A stretch of DNA of 64,000 bases from Piezodorus guildinii (Eukaryota; Arthropoda; Insecta; Hemiptera; Pentatomidae): assembly GCA_023052935.1 (NCBI GenBank), contig CM041297.1:3400280-3464279 (forward strand), in the 5' to 3' direction. The position numbers were made by a program, and so were the translations under genes. This document shows, one piece after another, positions 21,141-32,649 of the stretch; position 1 is the stretch's first letter; each line of letters begins with the position of its first letter. The notes under the pieces were generated by a model. That model had not been told where the DNA came from and ran no database searches. It saw only the letters and a list, made by a program, of their open reading frames with translations.

Positions 21141-21410
21141 TGGGGTCATCTGTGGCATACTGTGTAGCATAACAGCCTTCAATGCCCACGTGGGTTCAAA
21201 CCTGCAGATGGCCCTAGGAGTTTTTAATGGGAGTAAAAATTCCTTAATTATGACGTCCTTTGCAGGGGACATAAAATAGTGGTCCTAAGCCTGTGTGATG
21301 TCAGGTATTCATTAAAGATCCCTATTCTAATTAAACCTGGATAGCCAAGATTTAGCATCCATTGTAGCATCCACTAATTAGCCACAGTACCATAAAGTGA
21401 TGTTAAAAAA
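21141..21410 (+). mobile_element. SINE-A copy, nearly full length
   Basis: Head 'gtgtagcataacagccttca' and B-box 'gggttcaaacctgcag', body 'taggagtttttaatgggagt', 'gtcctaagcctgtgtgatg' and 'agcataaagtga'-like end are present. The tail is replaced by an A run. Confidence 0.8.
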
Positions 21411-22509
21411 AAATATTTTCATAATGTGTATTTGAAAATTGTAATGTATTTTGATATAACTTTATCATTTATTTTGGCTATATTTATAAACATAGTGATA
21501 TAAATTTTTTTTTTTTAATGATTTAAAAACATTCCTTTGCCCTCTCCAGCTACTTTCGTGAACTATCACTAGCACTCGCTTTCGTGAGTTTTTCATCTAC
21601 CTCTACTCTCACTGTGTAGCGCGATCTTAAAACTGGTATAAAAAAAAAAAAAAAAAAACGGGTGTTAAGCTTAATCTTTATCTAATCTCCTCATTGCAAG
21701 GCCTAGGGTCAGTGCGAATCTATGTTAAATGTCTAAATTATTACAACTATTGAATTAACATACATGCTACGAAAATTGACACGTGATCGTTTCAAATCTA
21801 TTTTGAATCGTGATACTCCCTCTAACAACAAGGGGTGGGATACAGTTCGATACTCTGATTCGTTTCCCCTAAAAATGCCGGCTGCAGTTCGGGAGTGTGT
21901 TGCCCCCGGTAACAAATGCAGCAATGACACAATCTGAAATTGTATCGAATCAATTACCCTCGGGGAAACATTGTACGAAGGGCTATGAATATTACAACGG
22001 TCTCACTAACTGATTTTGATTTTGACGTCCAATGAGAGGGCGGCAAAAACTATCCGTAGTGGTGGGGGGAATTCGGGAGGATTTGTATGGACGGGGGCAA
22101 CCCCCACCACCGAGATAACGGGCCAATGGGAACTAATTATCAGGGAGTTTTACAAGAGGAGTTTTGTGGGACTATGGAGATATCAATGATTAAGGCCGGA
22201 GAGTAAAGTTTAATAAAGATGGCTAATGGAGCGGGTGGGACGGCACTGTTCAATAATGCAACTTCTCATTCCGCCTCCTCTCTCCCTTCCGGGCTTACAA
22301 CTTTAAATCAAATCCAAACGCAACGCCTCTAATGAAAAACATTCCTCTCTTCTCATAACTACCTCTTTGAAATTCGATAGTATTGTATAATCGATTACTG
22401 GTTAATTAATTGTTTTTAATAATTACAAGGGCTCGTTTGTGTAACTGTGTAGAACAAGATTTATTGCGCATTATGACAGGTTTAAATTGTTACATACAGA
22501 AAAAGAAAA
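21411..22509. other. Single-copy stretch with less AT-rich island (21720-22370)
   Basis: The island has mixed composition with words such as 'aatgccggctgcagttcggg' and 'cgggggcaacccccaccacc' (a short palindrome at about 22091). No long frame or known domain on either strand. Candidate host non-coding or regulatory DNA. Confidence 0.4.
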
Positions 22510-23405
22510 TCTGGTATGCGAAACACTCGACTTCTACTTACTATATATAGTAAGGGAAAGTATTGCGATCGTGAAAATTTTTAAATTCCAGTTTTCAACG
22601 GAAATACACGATTTAGGGTCCCCTGAGTCCAAATAACAAAGCCCCGATAAAAGGTGTGTGTGTGTGGTGAGTCCAGCGCGAAAACTTAAAGTCCTATGAA
22701 ACTGAAATTTCATGTTTAAGACAACTATATGTCCGAGATGTTACAGAATATTTTTCATTACAATCAGCTGACCAGGAGATCTACTTTATACCATGCATTT
22801 TGCACCTTTGTGATTTTCTCAAAAACGGCTCGAACGATTTTGATTAAACTCGTTGTATCGATGTAAAATTTAATGGGCTTTAATATCATGTAGGTTTTAT
22901 TCTGATTGAAATAGTACAACAGGGCTTAAATTTCGATATTTTAAATTTTCTTTCTCTGAAGTACCTTTAATTCTGTAGATTCTATAAAAATAATCACATT
23001 ATTTTGTTATCATTGATAAATAACAGATAAATTTGCAAGTATAGCGAGTTTAATAAGCAACTAAAAGAGAAAAGTGCAAAAATATTTGTTTTAAGCAATT
23101 TTTGTGTTTTTGAACACAAGAATAGTAATATAGATGTATAATATACCGTTGGATAGCTAAGGATTTTAGAAAAAATATTACCTATACAGGGCATTGTAAA
23201 AGTTAATAGAGAGTGATGAAAAGTCGATAAAACTGATTAGTGTTGATAAAAACATAATAGATTATTTGATGAAACACACGTTTCTATTTAAATTTAATTT
23301 AATTAATTCTTTAACAATTTATTTTTATCTTCAAATATATTTAAAATTTCTACGATTGATTGTAACAACGGAGGTAAGTGAAAATCGTGTGTTGCGCGCA
23401 CCAGA
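22510..23405 (-). mobile_element. HINE-like copy with 5'-type termini at both ends
   Basis: The right end is a normal 5' terminus (in reverse, TCTGGTGCGCGCAACACACG). The left side begins with another 5' terminus in plus orientation, TCTGGTATGCGAAACACTCG plus 'acttctacttac', fused directly to the hairpin 'tactatatatagtaagg'. The element is thus bounded by two copies of the same end. Confidence 0.75.
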
Positions 23406-23642
23406 TTTTTACACTATATAAACACATGTTTTTAATTGTATTAATTTAAATGTAACCTACCGTGTTACCACTAATTATTAGTGTCGACAATAACTTTAAC
23501 AATAAAACATAATATTTTAACATAATAATAATTGTTATATCATTCAATCATAACACATATCTTTCTAACAAAACTGTATGTAATTATTTAAACTTAACTT
23601 CATTCAACTTAACTCAAAAATTTAGCTTTCCTATTTAGCTTT

Positions 23643-24152
23643 TAAGGTGGGAATTGCATGTTATTGTTCAGTTGCTAAGTTACTTAGCACGCGGCTTCTA
23701 TCTAAAAACCTTAAACGTTAGAATTTATAAAACTATTATTCTTCCGACGGTTCTTTACGGACATGAAACGTGATCGATTACTTTGAAGGATGAACAACGG
23801 CTTAAGGTTTTCGAAAATAAGGTACTGCGTAAAATATTTGGTCCGAAGGAAACTTGTGAGTTTAGAAGGTTGCACAACGCGGAATTGCGGAACTTGTATC
23901 CTGTGAATATAATTGAGTTGATAGCATCGCGGAGACTCAAATGGGCGAGTAAATTTGTTGGTCTCGGTGAGGAACGGATTCCGAGAAAGTTGGTATTCGC
24001 TGATCCGACTGGTAGACGTCCGAAAGGTAGGCCGAAGCGTCGATGGGAGGATTGCGTTAAGGCTGATCTCGAGAGCTTGGGTGAACATTGGACGAGTCTG
24101 TGTAGGCGAAGTTGGTGGTATCGGCATCGAACCCTCGGGTATTATTATTATT
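23643..24152 (+). pseudogene. RTE-like LINE, 3' 510 bp
   Basis: The plus-strand frame contains 'DEQRLKVFENKVLRKIFGPK', 'RRLHNAELRNLYPVNIIELI', 'RRLKWASKFVGL' and the basic 'RRPKGRPKRRWEDC' C-terminus, as in the copy at 1889-3459. It ends 'tcggcatcgaaccctcggg' and TATTATTATT. An early stop (after HET) and small deletions mark it as dead. Confidence 0.85.
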
Positions 24153-25008
24153 TAGCTTTCCAATGGTATATTATACATCTATATTACTAATATTCTGTCA
24201 TTCAAGTATTGTTTGATTATTTCACCTACGAATATATTTTCATACTATCAGTTATAAGGAATAGTTTGGTATGATTTGGCTATTGATAGACCGACGTTGG
24301 TAAAGATGTGGTTTCGGTTCTTGAAGGCAATCCCTACCAAGGACAGGCATCGAGTTGACCTCTGTGGTCGTACTCTTCCAGATTAAACTATCGTCGATGT
24401 AAATGGTTTCCGATGCTGACTAAGACCGCCAAAAATTGGAGTGATTCATTGGAAATAATAGTAGGCCAGTCATATTAGCATTTTCATAGCAAGTTTTGAT
24501 CCAGTTTTGATTTGTTCACCCTTCATATTTTTTGGTTCGCGGAACACGAATCTTAAATTTGCAGGCAAAAATTTTGCCCAGAACATGTTTTATTCACACT
24601 TTTTGCCAAAATTTTGGCACTTTTTCTGTTTTGTTTTTTTACTATCTCGATAACAAAGGGTTTTTGGACAAAACTTACTAAGTGTACAATTAAAATAGAC
24701 AAAATTTTCTACATTTTTATTCGTAACGTTATATTGCAGGATCGGCCGTTTTGCCACTAGAGCGCGTCAAAAAATGGGCAAAATTGTCGGACGGTGGAAA
24801 ATCCACGATTTTTACGGAAACGATCCATGTTTCAACACGATTGCCATAAATATTTTTTTAATAATTAATGGTACTTACATGGTACAATAGAAGTGGTATG
24901 TTAATATTATATTCCAATTTAACTTATCCTATAAAATTGTAATTAATATAATATAAATAGAATTGCCATGAAAAATATTGAAATTAAGTTGTTGTTTTTT
25001 TACTTCCA
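24153..25008. other. AT-rich gap, nothing recognised
   Basis: There is no long frame and no clear match to the repeats in the window apart from a short HINE-like word at 24153-24185 ('agctttccaatggtatatta'). Confidence 0.4.
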
Positions 25009-25445
25009 CTTACTTAATGATCTATATAGTATGGGAAAGTATCGCGATCATGAAAATTTTCGAATTCCAGTTTTCAATAGAAATATACGTTTTAGGGTCT
25101 CATGAGTCCGAATGACCAAGTCCTGCAAAAAGGTCTGTGTATCTGTGTGTGAATGTCTGTGTGTGGTAAGTCTAGCGCAAAAGCTAAAAGTCGTATGAAA
25201 CTGAAATTTCATATTTAAGACAACTCTACGCCCGAGATGTTACAGCAACTTTTTCATTAAAATCGGCTGACCTGAAGTCCTACTTTATCCCATGCATTTT
25301 TCACCTTTTTACGATTTTCCTAAAACCCGGAAAAAAAAATTGAATAAACTCGCTGTTGTAATGTAAAATTTGAGGGGCTTTAATATGATGTAGGTTTCAT
25401 TTTGATTGAAATAGTCTGACAGGGCTTAAATGCCGATATTATATG
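25009..25445 (-). mobile_element. HINE-like copy, truncated
   Basis: The hairpin end is present but altered ('cttacttaatgatctatata'), followed by 'gggaaagtatcgcgatcatg', a GT stretch and the body up to 'cagggcttaaatgccgatat', where the match stops. Confidence 0.8.
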
Positions 25446-26514
25446 CCGCCAAACACCAGGCGTCGTTAATCGAAGTGGGGAAAGTATTTGTTGTGTATAT
25501 GTTTTGCAAAAGACAAGGATTTGTTCATAGAGAAGTTGCTCTTACCAAAAAACTACTTCTGTATCCACCACCAAAATAATTTTCTTTCCGAATACTAGAT
25601 GCGGTACCACGATTATCTATCCAGAAACTTTTGCGAATGATGTATATAGATGATTCGAAGTAGGAGCCATTTGGCCCAAGTTGGACGACCATTGCAACTC
25701 ATTACGAAGCCATAAAGCTAATCTGTTATCAGTTAAGGCGTTAGCTCGGCAATTAGTGGCCCCAGCAAATTGAAGCGATTATAGCCACTCGTTAAAGGCA
25801 CTTTTTAATCAGAAGCTCCTGAAATATGGAGGAGCCTAAAAGGAGGGTGGAAGAGCGGAGGTCCTTAAATCTTAAATATGCTCGCAGTTGAAGGAATCCT
25901 TCCCCCGGTATATAAATTAGAATATAAATAATAAATTTGTACTCTCTGTCTCCCCGTACTCCATGGACTCCCGCTACTCCATGGACTCGCAACAAGCTAA
26001 TGAAATACCTCCTTCCCCGCATTTCTTTATTTAGTTTTTCATCTTAGCCCTTCCCAATTTCCTCGACTCCTTCGACAGGCCTCGTTGCTCTCCCTGGATT
26101 AATCTTCCGACCGCGGCTCTACTAAATTTACCCGGCTTAGTAAGGTTGAACCCAGATTTCTTTTATTGGAGTTTTTTCTTTTCCGAGCGTTAGCCAGAGT
26201 AAAATAATTTTTGCGTTTGTATAAATTATTTTAGGTTGACATTGTCCTCATATTTTTCTGCTATAAGTATTGGGTTCTAAAATAAGTTGATAGAGTTTTT
26301 CTTTATTTCAATTTAATCCTTATTTTTTTTATTTATTTAGTTGAATCTTTTGAAGGATACACGGGGTTTCTCGGGCTAGGGAGTGAGGGCGGGGGATAAA
26401 TGCTGAGATAAAAGCCCTCCAGCACCGAGATACGAACTCTGTCGACCCTAAACCCCACAGCCACCCCGCCCCCCAAATCATGTCGTTTTTAAAACCATTT
26501 TGTAAACTCATCTA
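25446..26514. other. Single-copy stretch with less AT-rich islands
   Basis: Islands at 25590-26180 and 26340-26480 have mixed composition and no repeat match. There is no convincing ORF on either strand. 'actccatggactc' occurs twice at 25959 and 25976, a small tandem duplication. Confidence 0.35.
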
Positions 26515-27380
26515 ATTTGTGACGTCAATACCTGGGTCAATTTTTTTTCCTTTTCTTTATCGCCCTCTACTGATTCTAAAACTCTACACATTTTTCTCTA
26601 GATAGATACACTTTATTAAACAAAGAAGCGATGCTGCCCAACTTGATTGGGTTGCTATTCACACAACCTACTTTTTTTTCCATATTGGACAATTTTTGGT
26701 AATAATACAATATAAATATTAACATACAATGAACAAAAAAACGAAATACATTAAACAATTTTTTTCCTTTAACTTTCCTTTTTTTTTTTAAACATTTTTT
26801 AAAAATTATTTAACTCTTTTTATTCCTTTTTGGCTTTTCTTTTCTAGCTTATTTCTCATAACAATTTAAATATGTATATATATGTATATGTATATATATA
26901 TAAAAAAAAATAAAACCAAATATAATAAAAATAAGATTCATCAATTATCATCAGCCATACTACACTCCGCTTTAATATCGAATCTCTAGCATATATAATT
27001 AAAATAACACAGTAAAATATAATAATACTAACAAAATAAAATATAAAATATAAATAAAATAAAATATAAATAAATGCACCCCCATGTCCTTCCAGCAACC
27101 CCCATTCAACCGCTATGAGTATATGTGATGGTGTATAATTCCCAGACAGTCAAGCACTATGTTCTCTGCTATCCTTTCTACGTCCTTGATATCAACACCT
27201 ATATCCTCCATGAAGCTCCTCGTTGAACTAGGTGCAGTTCCGCATGCTCCGAACCATAGGCCTCTGACGTTGAACTCTCTCTCGCTGAAGCTTTCGCGGA
27301 ACTTCTCCTTGAGGAAAGGGATACATTTTTCGTAGATTCCTCTAATTTCCCTTTCCACTTTATTTGCCTGTTCAATGTCA
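26515..27380 (-). pseudogene. Probable LINE C-terminus and 3' UTR
   Basis: The frame 27358-27113 on the minus strand reads 'GLWFGACGTAPSSTRSF' followed by an acidic helix and 'AENIVLDCLGIIHHH'. A G-x-W/L-x-G-A-R/C-G-T block of this kind is found near the C-terminus of several non-LTR retrotransposon proteins, including R2-type elements. Downstream on the same strand is AT-rich sequence down to about 26600. Family assignment is uncertain. Confidence 0.4.
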
Positions 27381-27404
27381 TTGGTTTCGTATCTGACTGA
27401 GTAA

Positions 27405-28200
27405 AATAACTGAGACGCCTAGTTTTAGACGCCTAGTAGGATTGTCAGGAATGGAAAAGGAAGCTAAGATTGGAACTAGAGGACTAGAGTGGGTGTGGGT
27501 TTGTCATGAAAGGATTGATACCTGGTTCGGGCCATATCAGCTCCATAAGGAATATTAAGGTCTTTATGGATGAGTTTATTCCAGAAAAGTAAGGAGAATT
27601 AAGGATTTTGGATTGAAGGATTGAATACGGGAAGAATTTGGTGGTTTAGTAGAGCCCTAAAGCTCAACTTCGTAAGTCCAGATAGGCCTTATGATGGTGA
27701 TATAGATGAGCATTTTGTAGTTAAGTGGCAGGTTAGAGCGTCTGTCTTGTAAGTGTTAAAGTGACCGAAAGCGGCGAGCATTTTCTTGTTGTTTCAGTCT
27801 TATGTGCGGATTCCATGTTTGACGTTTGTCAAGTCGGAGTTCAAATTAACGGATCTGTTCAACTAGAACAAGCGGAATATTATTAAAGGAAACTATTGGG
27901 CAGGATGTAATAGGTTTACGACGAAAAGTGAAAGTAATTTGGTTGGATTTATTGGATTTTGTTCTGATTTTCCAATTTGACACCATACTTCAAGGTCTCT
28001 GTTGTGGGCTTGAAGAGTTTGAGAGGCAATAGTAATATCATTATTGACTGATAACACGCAAGTGTCATCAGCGTAGGTAGAAAGGATCAGCTGAATAGAC
28101 TGTGCAAAGGATTGGTCCTAGAATACTGCCCTGGGTAACACCAGCGGACTGAGTAAATAGGGAAAAAAGGAACTATTGTTATCTATTTTGAAGGATCATT
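27405..28200 (-). pseudogene. Jockey-like LINE reverse transcriptase fragment
   Basis: It is colinear with the copy at 29431-30343. On the minus strand it encodes, with frameshifts, a 'SAGVTQGSILG'-like motif B region, 'YADDTCVLSVNND' (catalytic ADD) and 'HNRDLEVWCQ'. The thumb region and C-terminus follow toward lower coordinates. No single long frame survives. Confidence 0.7.
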
Positions 28201-28684
28201 CATAGCGATAGGAGTAATTGGTTTATGTGCTTTGGTTATATATTGCGTGTAAAATAAAGACGCTAGATTATGTATAAAAAAGAAATGTTTAATTAAAATT
28301 AATAATACAAAATAAAATAATAAAATGAATACCCACAATTCTAATTTAGTAAAGTAATAGTTCTGATTGAAATTAAATATTATAATTGTTAAATTATTAG
28401 TCCTTCAATGTTATATTAATATTTAAGGTAATCTTATCTGCTGTCACCCTGTGTGACTTGATGGGAGGAAGTTCTATACTTACGACTCGACTGCGACATT
28501 TAATTCCCGACACTGTATAATTCTTGGTAATGCGCATGCGCGCCCTTCTCTTACCCGCGTAAGTTTATCAGAACTATTACTGCGTATTTTTAAAACTAAT
28601 AAACCTTAAATAAATTTACATAATAAACAAGTTTCATAGATTGGTGAATCTATGTGGATAGATTGGTGAAAATGCTTAAAAGTG
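28201..28684. other. Gap with nothing recognised
   Basis: AT-rich DNA with a short less AT-rich part at 28435-28565 ('aatgcgcatgcgcgccc', a CG palindrome). No repeat match in the window. Confidence 0.35.
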
Positions 28685-29011
28685 GATATTTTAAATTTTC
28701 TTCATCTAAAGTAATTTTAATTTTGTTGATTACAAAAATTTAACCATATCATCATTTTTAGGATTAATAAAAATTGGCTAAATTGTTTACGTTAAACAAA
28801 TAAACAAATTTAACCATATCATCATTTTTAGGATTAATAAAAATTGGCTAAATGTAAAAGTTAATAAAAAAACAGAACAAATTTGATAAACAGCTAAAAG
28901 AAGAAAACAGCAGAAATATTTTTTTAATGGAATTTTTGGTTTTTTAAACATAATAAGAGTAATATAGATGGACAATATACCGTTGAAAAGCTAAAGATTT
29001 TAGAAAAAATA
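28685..29011 (-). mobile_element. HINE-like fragment with a 47-bp direct duplication around a SINE-A tail remnant
   Basis: Family words are recognisable ('atattttaaattttcttcat', 'agctaaagattttagaaaaa'). The segment 'tttaaccatatcatcatttt' to 'attggctaaat' occurs at 28737-28783 and again 70 bp later. Between the two copies lies 'gttaaacaaataaacaaa', the 3' tail of SINE-A. Confidence 0.65.
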
Positions 29012-29430
29012 ACATGTAGGTTTCATTCTGATTGAAATACTATGACAGGGCTTAAATGCCGATATTTTAAATTTTCTTCTTCTAAAGTACCTTTAGCTCT
29101 GTAGATTCTATAAAAATAACTATATTATCTTGTTACCACTGATGAAAAACAGGTAAATATATATATAATTGAATGAATTGGATATCCTAAAGGAGAAAAC
29201 AGAAAAAATATTTTTTTAATGTATTTTTTCGTTTTTGAACATAAGAGCAGTAATATACATGGATGATATACCGTTGGAAAGCTAAAGATTTTAGAAAAAA
29301 TATTATCTTATACACAAACTTGTAAAAGTTAATAAATAGTGATGAAAATCCGATAAAACTAACTGATTATTTTAGATAATAATATAATAGATTTTTTTAA
29401 TAAAACATATGATTCTATAGATTTTTTAAT

Positions 29431-30343
29431 TTTTTTTTATAACATATTTATTGATATTTACAACTGTATTACAAAAAATACATCAAGTAAATGTGATAAT
29501 AATATAGAAAAATGTGATAAATGGCATGTGGAGACACTACCCAGTGGCAGCACTCTAAACTAGAAGGTCTCGTGGCCATCTTCTTTTTAGACGCCTCGGA
29601 TGATTTTCAGGAATCGAAGAGGAAGCAAGGATTGAAACTAATTGGGTGGGAATGGTATTTGTCATGGAAGGAATGGTACCTGGTTCGGGCTAAGTCAGCA
29701 ACATATGGAATATTAAGGTCGTTATGAATGAGTTTGTTTGTGACAAAATAAGGAGAATTGAGGATTTTCCGAAGGATTTTGGATTGTAAGGATTGGATTC
29801 GTGAAGAATTCGATGGTTTGGTAGAGCCCCATAGCTCTATTCCGTAGGTCCATATCAGTCTTATGATGGTAATATAGATGAGCCTTTTGTAGTAAAGTGG
29901 AAGGTTTGAGCGTTTGTCCGGTAAGTGTTGAAGCAGTCGGAAACGTCGGGCAGTTTCTTGTCGTTTTAGTCTTGTATGAGTAGTAAGGCGTTAGTCGAGA
30001 TGGAGTCCTAGGTATCGGATCTGTTCAACAGGGACTAGAGGAGAGTTATTAAAGGATACTGAAGGGCAGGAAGTCATAGGTTTACGGCGAAGGGTAAAAG
30101 TAATTTGGTGGGATTTGTTGGAATTAATTTTTATTCTGAAATTCTGACACCATACTTCTAGGTCTCGGATGTGGGATTGAAGAGTGTGGGAGGCTGTAAC
30201 AGGATCATTATCTACTGATAGCACACACGTGTCATCAGCATAGGTAGAAAGGAAAGGTTTAGGATGGGTTGGGATGTCAGCTGTATAGATTGTGTAAAGA
30301 TTGGGTCCTAGGATGCTGCCTTGAGGAACACCAGCAGACTCTA
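29431..30343 (-). pseudogene. Jockey-like LINE reverse transcriptase, 5' truncated
   Basis: On the minus strand, with frame breaks: 'SAGVPQGSILGPNLYTIYT' (motif B), 'FLSTYADDTCVLSVDNDP' (motif C, ADD), 'HIRDLEVWCQNFRIKINSNK' and 'QIRYLGLHLD' in one frame (30224-29991 partly). The C-terminus and a 3' UTR 'aacatatttattgatattta' follow. This order and these words are typical of the Jockey clade. The amino-terminal endonuclease is missing. It is flanked by similar 'tctatagaWttt' words that fit a target duplication in the HINE-like copy. Confidence 0.8.
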
Positions 30344-30360
30344 TAGAATTTAATTTTTTT

Positions 30361-31069
30361 TACTTCCACTTACTATATATAGTAAGGGGAAGTATTGCGA
30401 TCGTGAAAATTTTCGAATTCTAGTTTTCAACGGAAATAAACGTTTTAGGGTCCCCTGAGTCCAAATAACCAAATCCCACAAAAAGGTCTGTGTGTGTATG
30501 TGGTAAATCCTGGGCGGAAAGGGTAAGTCCTATGAAACTGAAATTTCATATTTAAGACAAAACGCCCGAGACGTGACAAAACTTTTTTCATCAAAATGAG
30601 CTTACCAGAAGAGGCACTTTATACCATGTATTTTGCACCTTTTTTCGATTTTCTCGAAAACGGTTCCAACGATTTTGTTTACATTCGCTATATCGATGTA
30701 AAATTTAATGGGCTTTAATATCATGTAGGTTTTTTTCTGATTAAAATGGTCTGACAGGGCTTAAATGCCGATATTTTAAATTTTCTTCCCCTAAAGTACC
30801 TTTAATTTTGTAGATTCAATAAAAAATAACTAGATTATCTTGTTAAGGCTGATGGATTTTATATACTTGATTAACTTATTTTATAATGAACTGATTATTT
30901 TAAATAATAATATAATAGATTTTTTAATAAAACACATGTTTCTATAGAAATTAAATTTGATTAATTCTTTAATAGTTACACGTATTTTTATTTCTAACTG
31001 TTTTTGAAAATTCTTTCATTGATTTTAAAAATGGAGGTAAGTGAAAGTTGTGTGTTGCCCGCACCAGAT
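30361..31069 (-). mobile_element. HINE-like copy nested in another HINE-like copy
   Basis: Both ends are intact: 'acttccacttactatatata' with hairpin and, in reverse, TCTGGTGCGGGCAACACACA. It has a GT stretch at about 30488 and an internal deletion after 'gttaaggctgatgg' (about 30850). It sits in the T-rich part of the outer copy. Confidence 0.85.
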
Positions 31070-31284
31070 TATTTCTTTAATGGTTTCACTCATTTTCATC
31101 TCTAACTACATTTGAAAATTCTTTAATCGATTTTAACAATGGAGGTAAGTGATAGAGTGTTTTTTCCGCACCAGATTTTTTCCCTTTTACGGGGGGAAAA
31201 ACTATTGTATATTAAATACATAAAAACAGCTGTTATAATAGTGACAACAATAAAGAGTGATAAGGTATGGTCCCTAAGTGTGTA

Positions 31285-32192
31285 TTGGGTTGATGCGAAA
31301 TTAATGCAGGTTTTTAGTAGGTATTGTAAATACGCCATATCTTTACTTTAACCATATATATATTTAATCAAAATAATTTCCATCTGAATCAATGCACTTT
31401 TGCCAACGTTCAACAAGCTTTCTTATTCCACCAGAAAAAAAATCCGAATCCCTGGACTCAATGAAATCACGAAAAGAATTTTCAATGTCGTCCTGGTTTT
31501 GAAATTTTTCTCGCTCAAAAAGTTGTCCAGATGCCTGAAAAAGTGGAAGTCTGTAGGAGAGAGTCAGGTGAATAAGGCGGATGTTGGAGAACTTCGTAGC
31601 CCAACTCGTGCTGTCGTCGAAGCGTTGGTTGTGCAACGTGTGGTCTGGCGTTATCGTGGAGCAGGATCGGCCCCTTCCGATTCATCAATGCTGGGCAAAG
31701 ACGTTGCAATTTTTGATTCATGCTGTCAATTTCTTGACAGTACTTGTCAGCAGTTATAGTCTCACCTCGATTGAGAAAGCTGTAGTGAATAACACCAGCA
31801 TTATACCGCAAGATGACGGCCCCGACCTTCCTTGTCTTCGAGGTCGAAATCTCCTCTGCGAAACTTCTGGAACCAACGCTGCACCGTGCACTCATTAATA
31901 GCCCCTGACCCCACACTTCATTAATATTACGAGCCGTTTGCGCAGCGCTGCGCCCTAATTTAAATTCGTAAAAATAAATTTGACGAAAATCGCACTTTGA
32001 CATTTTCGATTCAAGACCTTTGAACACACTGAACAAAACGATTTTACTACACAAATTCATGGTGAAAGAGAGGGTATTAGATAAGGTTTGTTTTGGTATA
32101 ATAATGATCAATGTTAGGATTAGCTTTGTTTACACAATTGGAATTAAGACATTGCAATAGAGGAAACCTGCATTAATTTCGCATCAACCCAA
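31285..32192 (-). mobile_element. Mariner-like element M4 with perfect 29-bp terminal repeats
   Basis: The ends begin TTGGGTTGATGCGAAATTAA on both strands and match perfectly for 29 bp, with TA at 31283-31284 and 32193-32194. The 908-bp element is internally deleted. The perfect termini suggest a fairly recent insertion of a short, non-autonomous form. Confidence 0.92.
31364..32111 (-). pseudogene. Mariner transposase remnant of M4
   Basis: Frame 32111-31515 has the N-terminal helix-turn-helix part 'FRQIYFYEFKLGRSAAQTAR', then after a deletion the catalytic C-half: 'LLHDNARPHVA' (second catalytic D) and 'LQHPPYSPD' (third D). The first catalytic aspartate and about 100-150 residues of the middle are missing. 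The extreme C-terminus 'GIRKLVERWQKCIDSDGNYF' is in another frame at 31636-31364. Not functional. Confidence 0.88.
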
Positions 32193-32194
32193 TA

Positions 32195-32649
32195 ATTATC
32201 GAATAATATTAAGCAGATGTAACAATATCCAAACTATTGGAGGCATTTCGAGCCCTTGGTGTTAGCTATCGGCGTTGAACCAGTCCAACTTGAACCAGCC
32301 GAGCTGAGCATATCATTGCGAAGCCTCGGACGTGGAACTGTGTTTATGGCAGGTTTAAATATTGCTTAATCCGACCCTAGCAGTTCTCTCCACATCTCGA
32401 GGAGCTAAAGACTGTAATCTCTTCTTGAAGGGAAAGGTCGGCGCAAACAATAAGTAGGTATCTGGATACGAAAACATCACATATCGAAAAAGAAAATAAC
32501 AACTGATAATTATTACAAAATAGTTTCGATATTTAGAAAATGCCCGACTGTTACAACACTTACAACCGATTTACTATCCTTTAATAATATACTACTCCTT
32601 CCAGATGAACTATAAACAACGAACTCCATCTAGACACGCGTTCTTTCTT
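32195..32649. other. Single-copy less AT-rich island
   Basis: 'tatcggcgttgaaccagtcc' and following sequence are not repeated in the window. No open frame of note. Confidence 0.35.

Larger units (their letters stand above)
29012..31176 (-). mobile_element. HINE-like outer copy containing a Jockey-like LINE and a second HINE-like copy
   Basis: The outer copy runs from 'atgtaggtttcattctgatt' (29012) to the T/A-rich part near 29430, then resumes after two insertions at 'atttctttaatggtttcact' (31071) and ends with a 5' terminus 'ccgcaccaga' at 31176. Its hairpin end is missing. The pieces join without loss of family sequence once the insertions are removed. Confidence 0.75.

Noticed and set aside
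28435..28565. Solo LTR of a retrovirus-like element
   Set aside because: A CG-containing palindrome and AATAAA-like words are present, but I found no TG...CA borders, target duplication or second copy.
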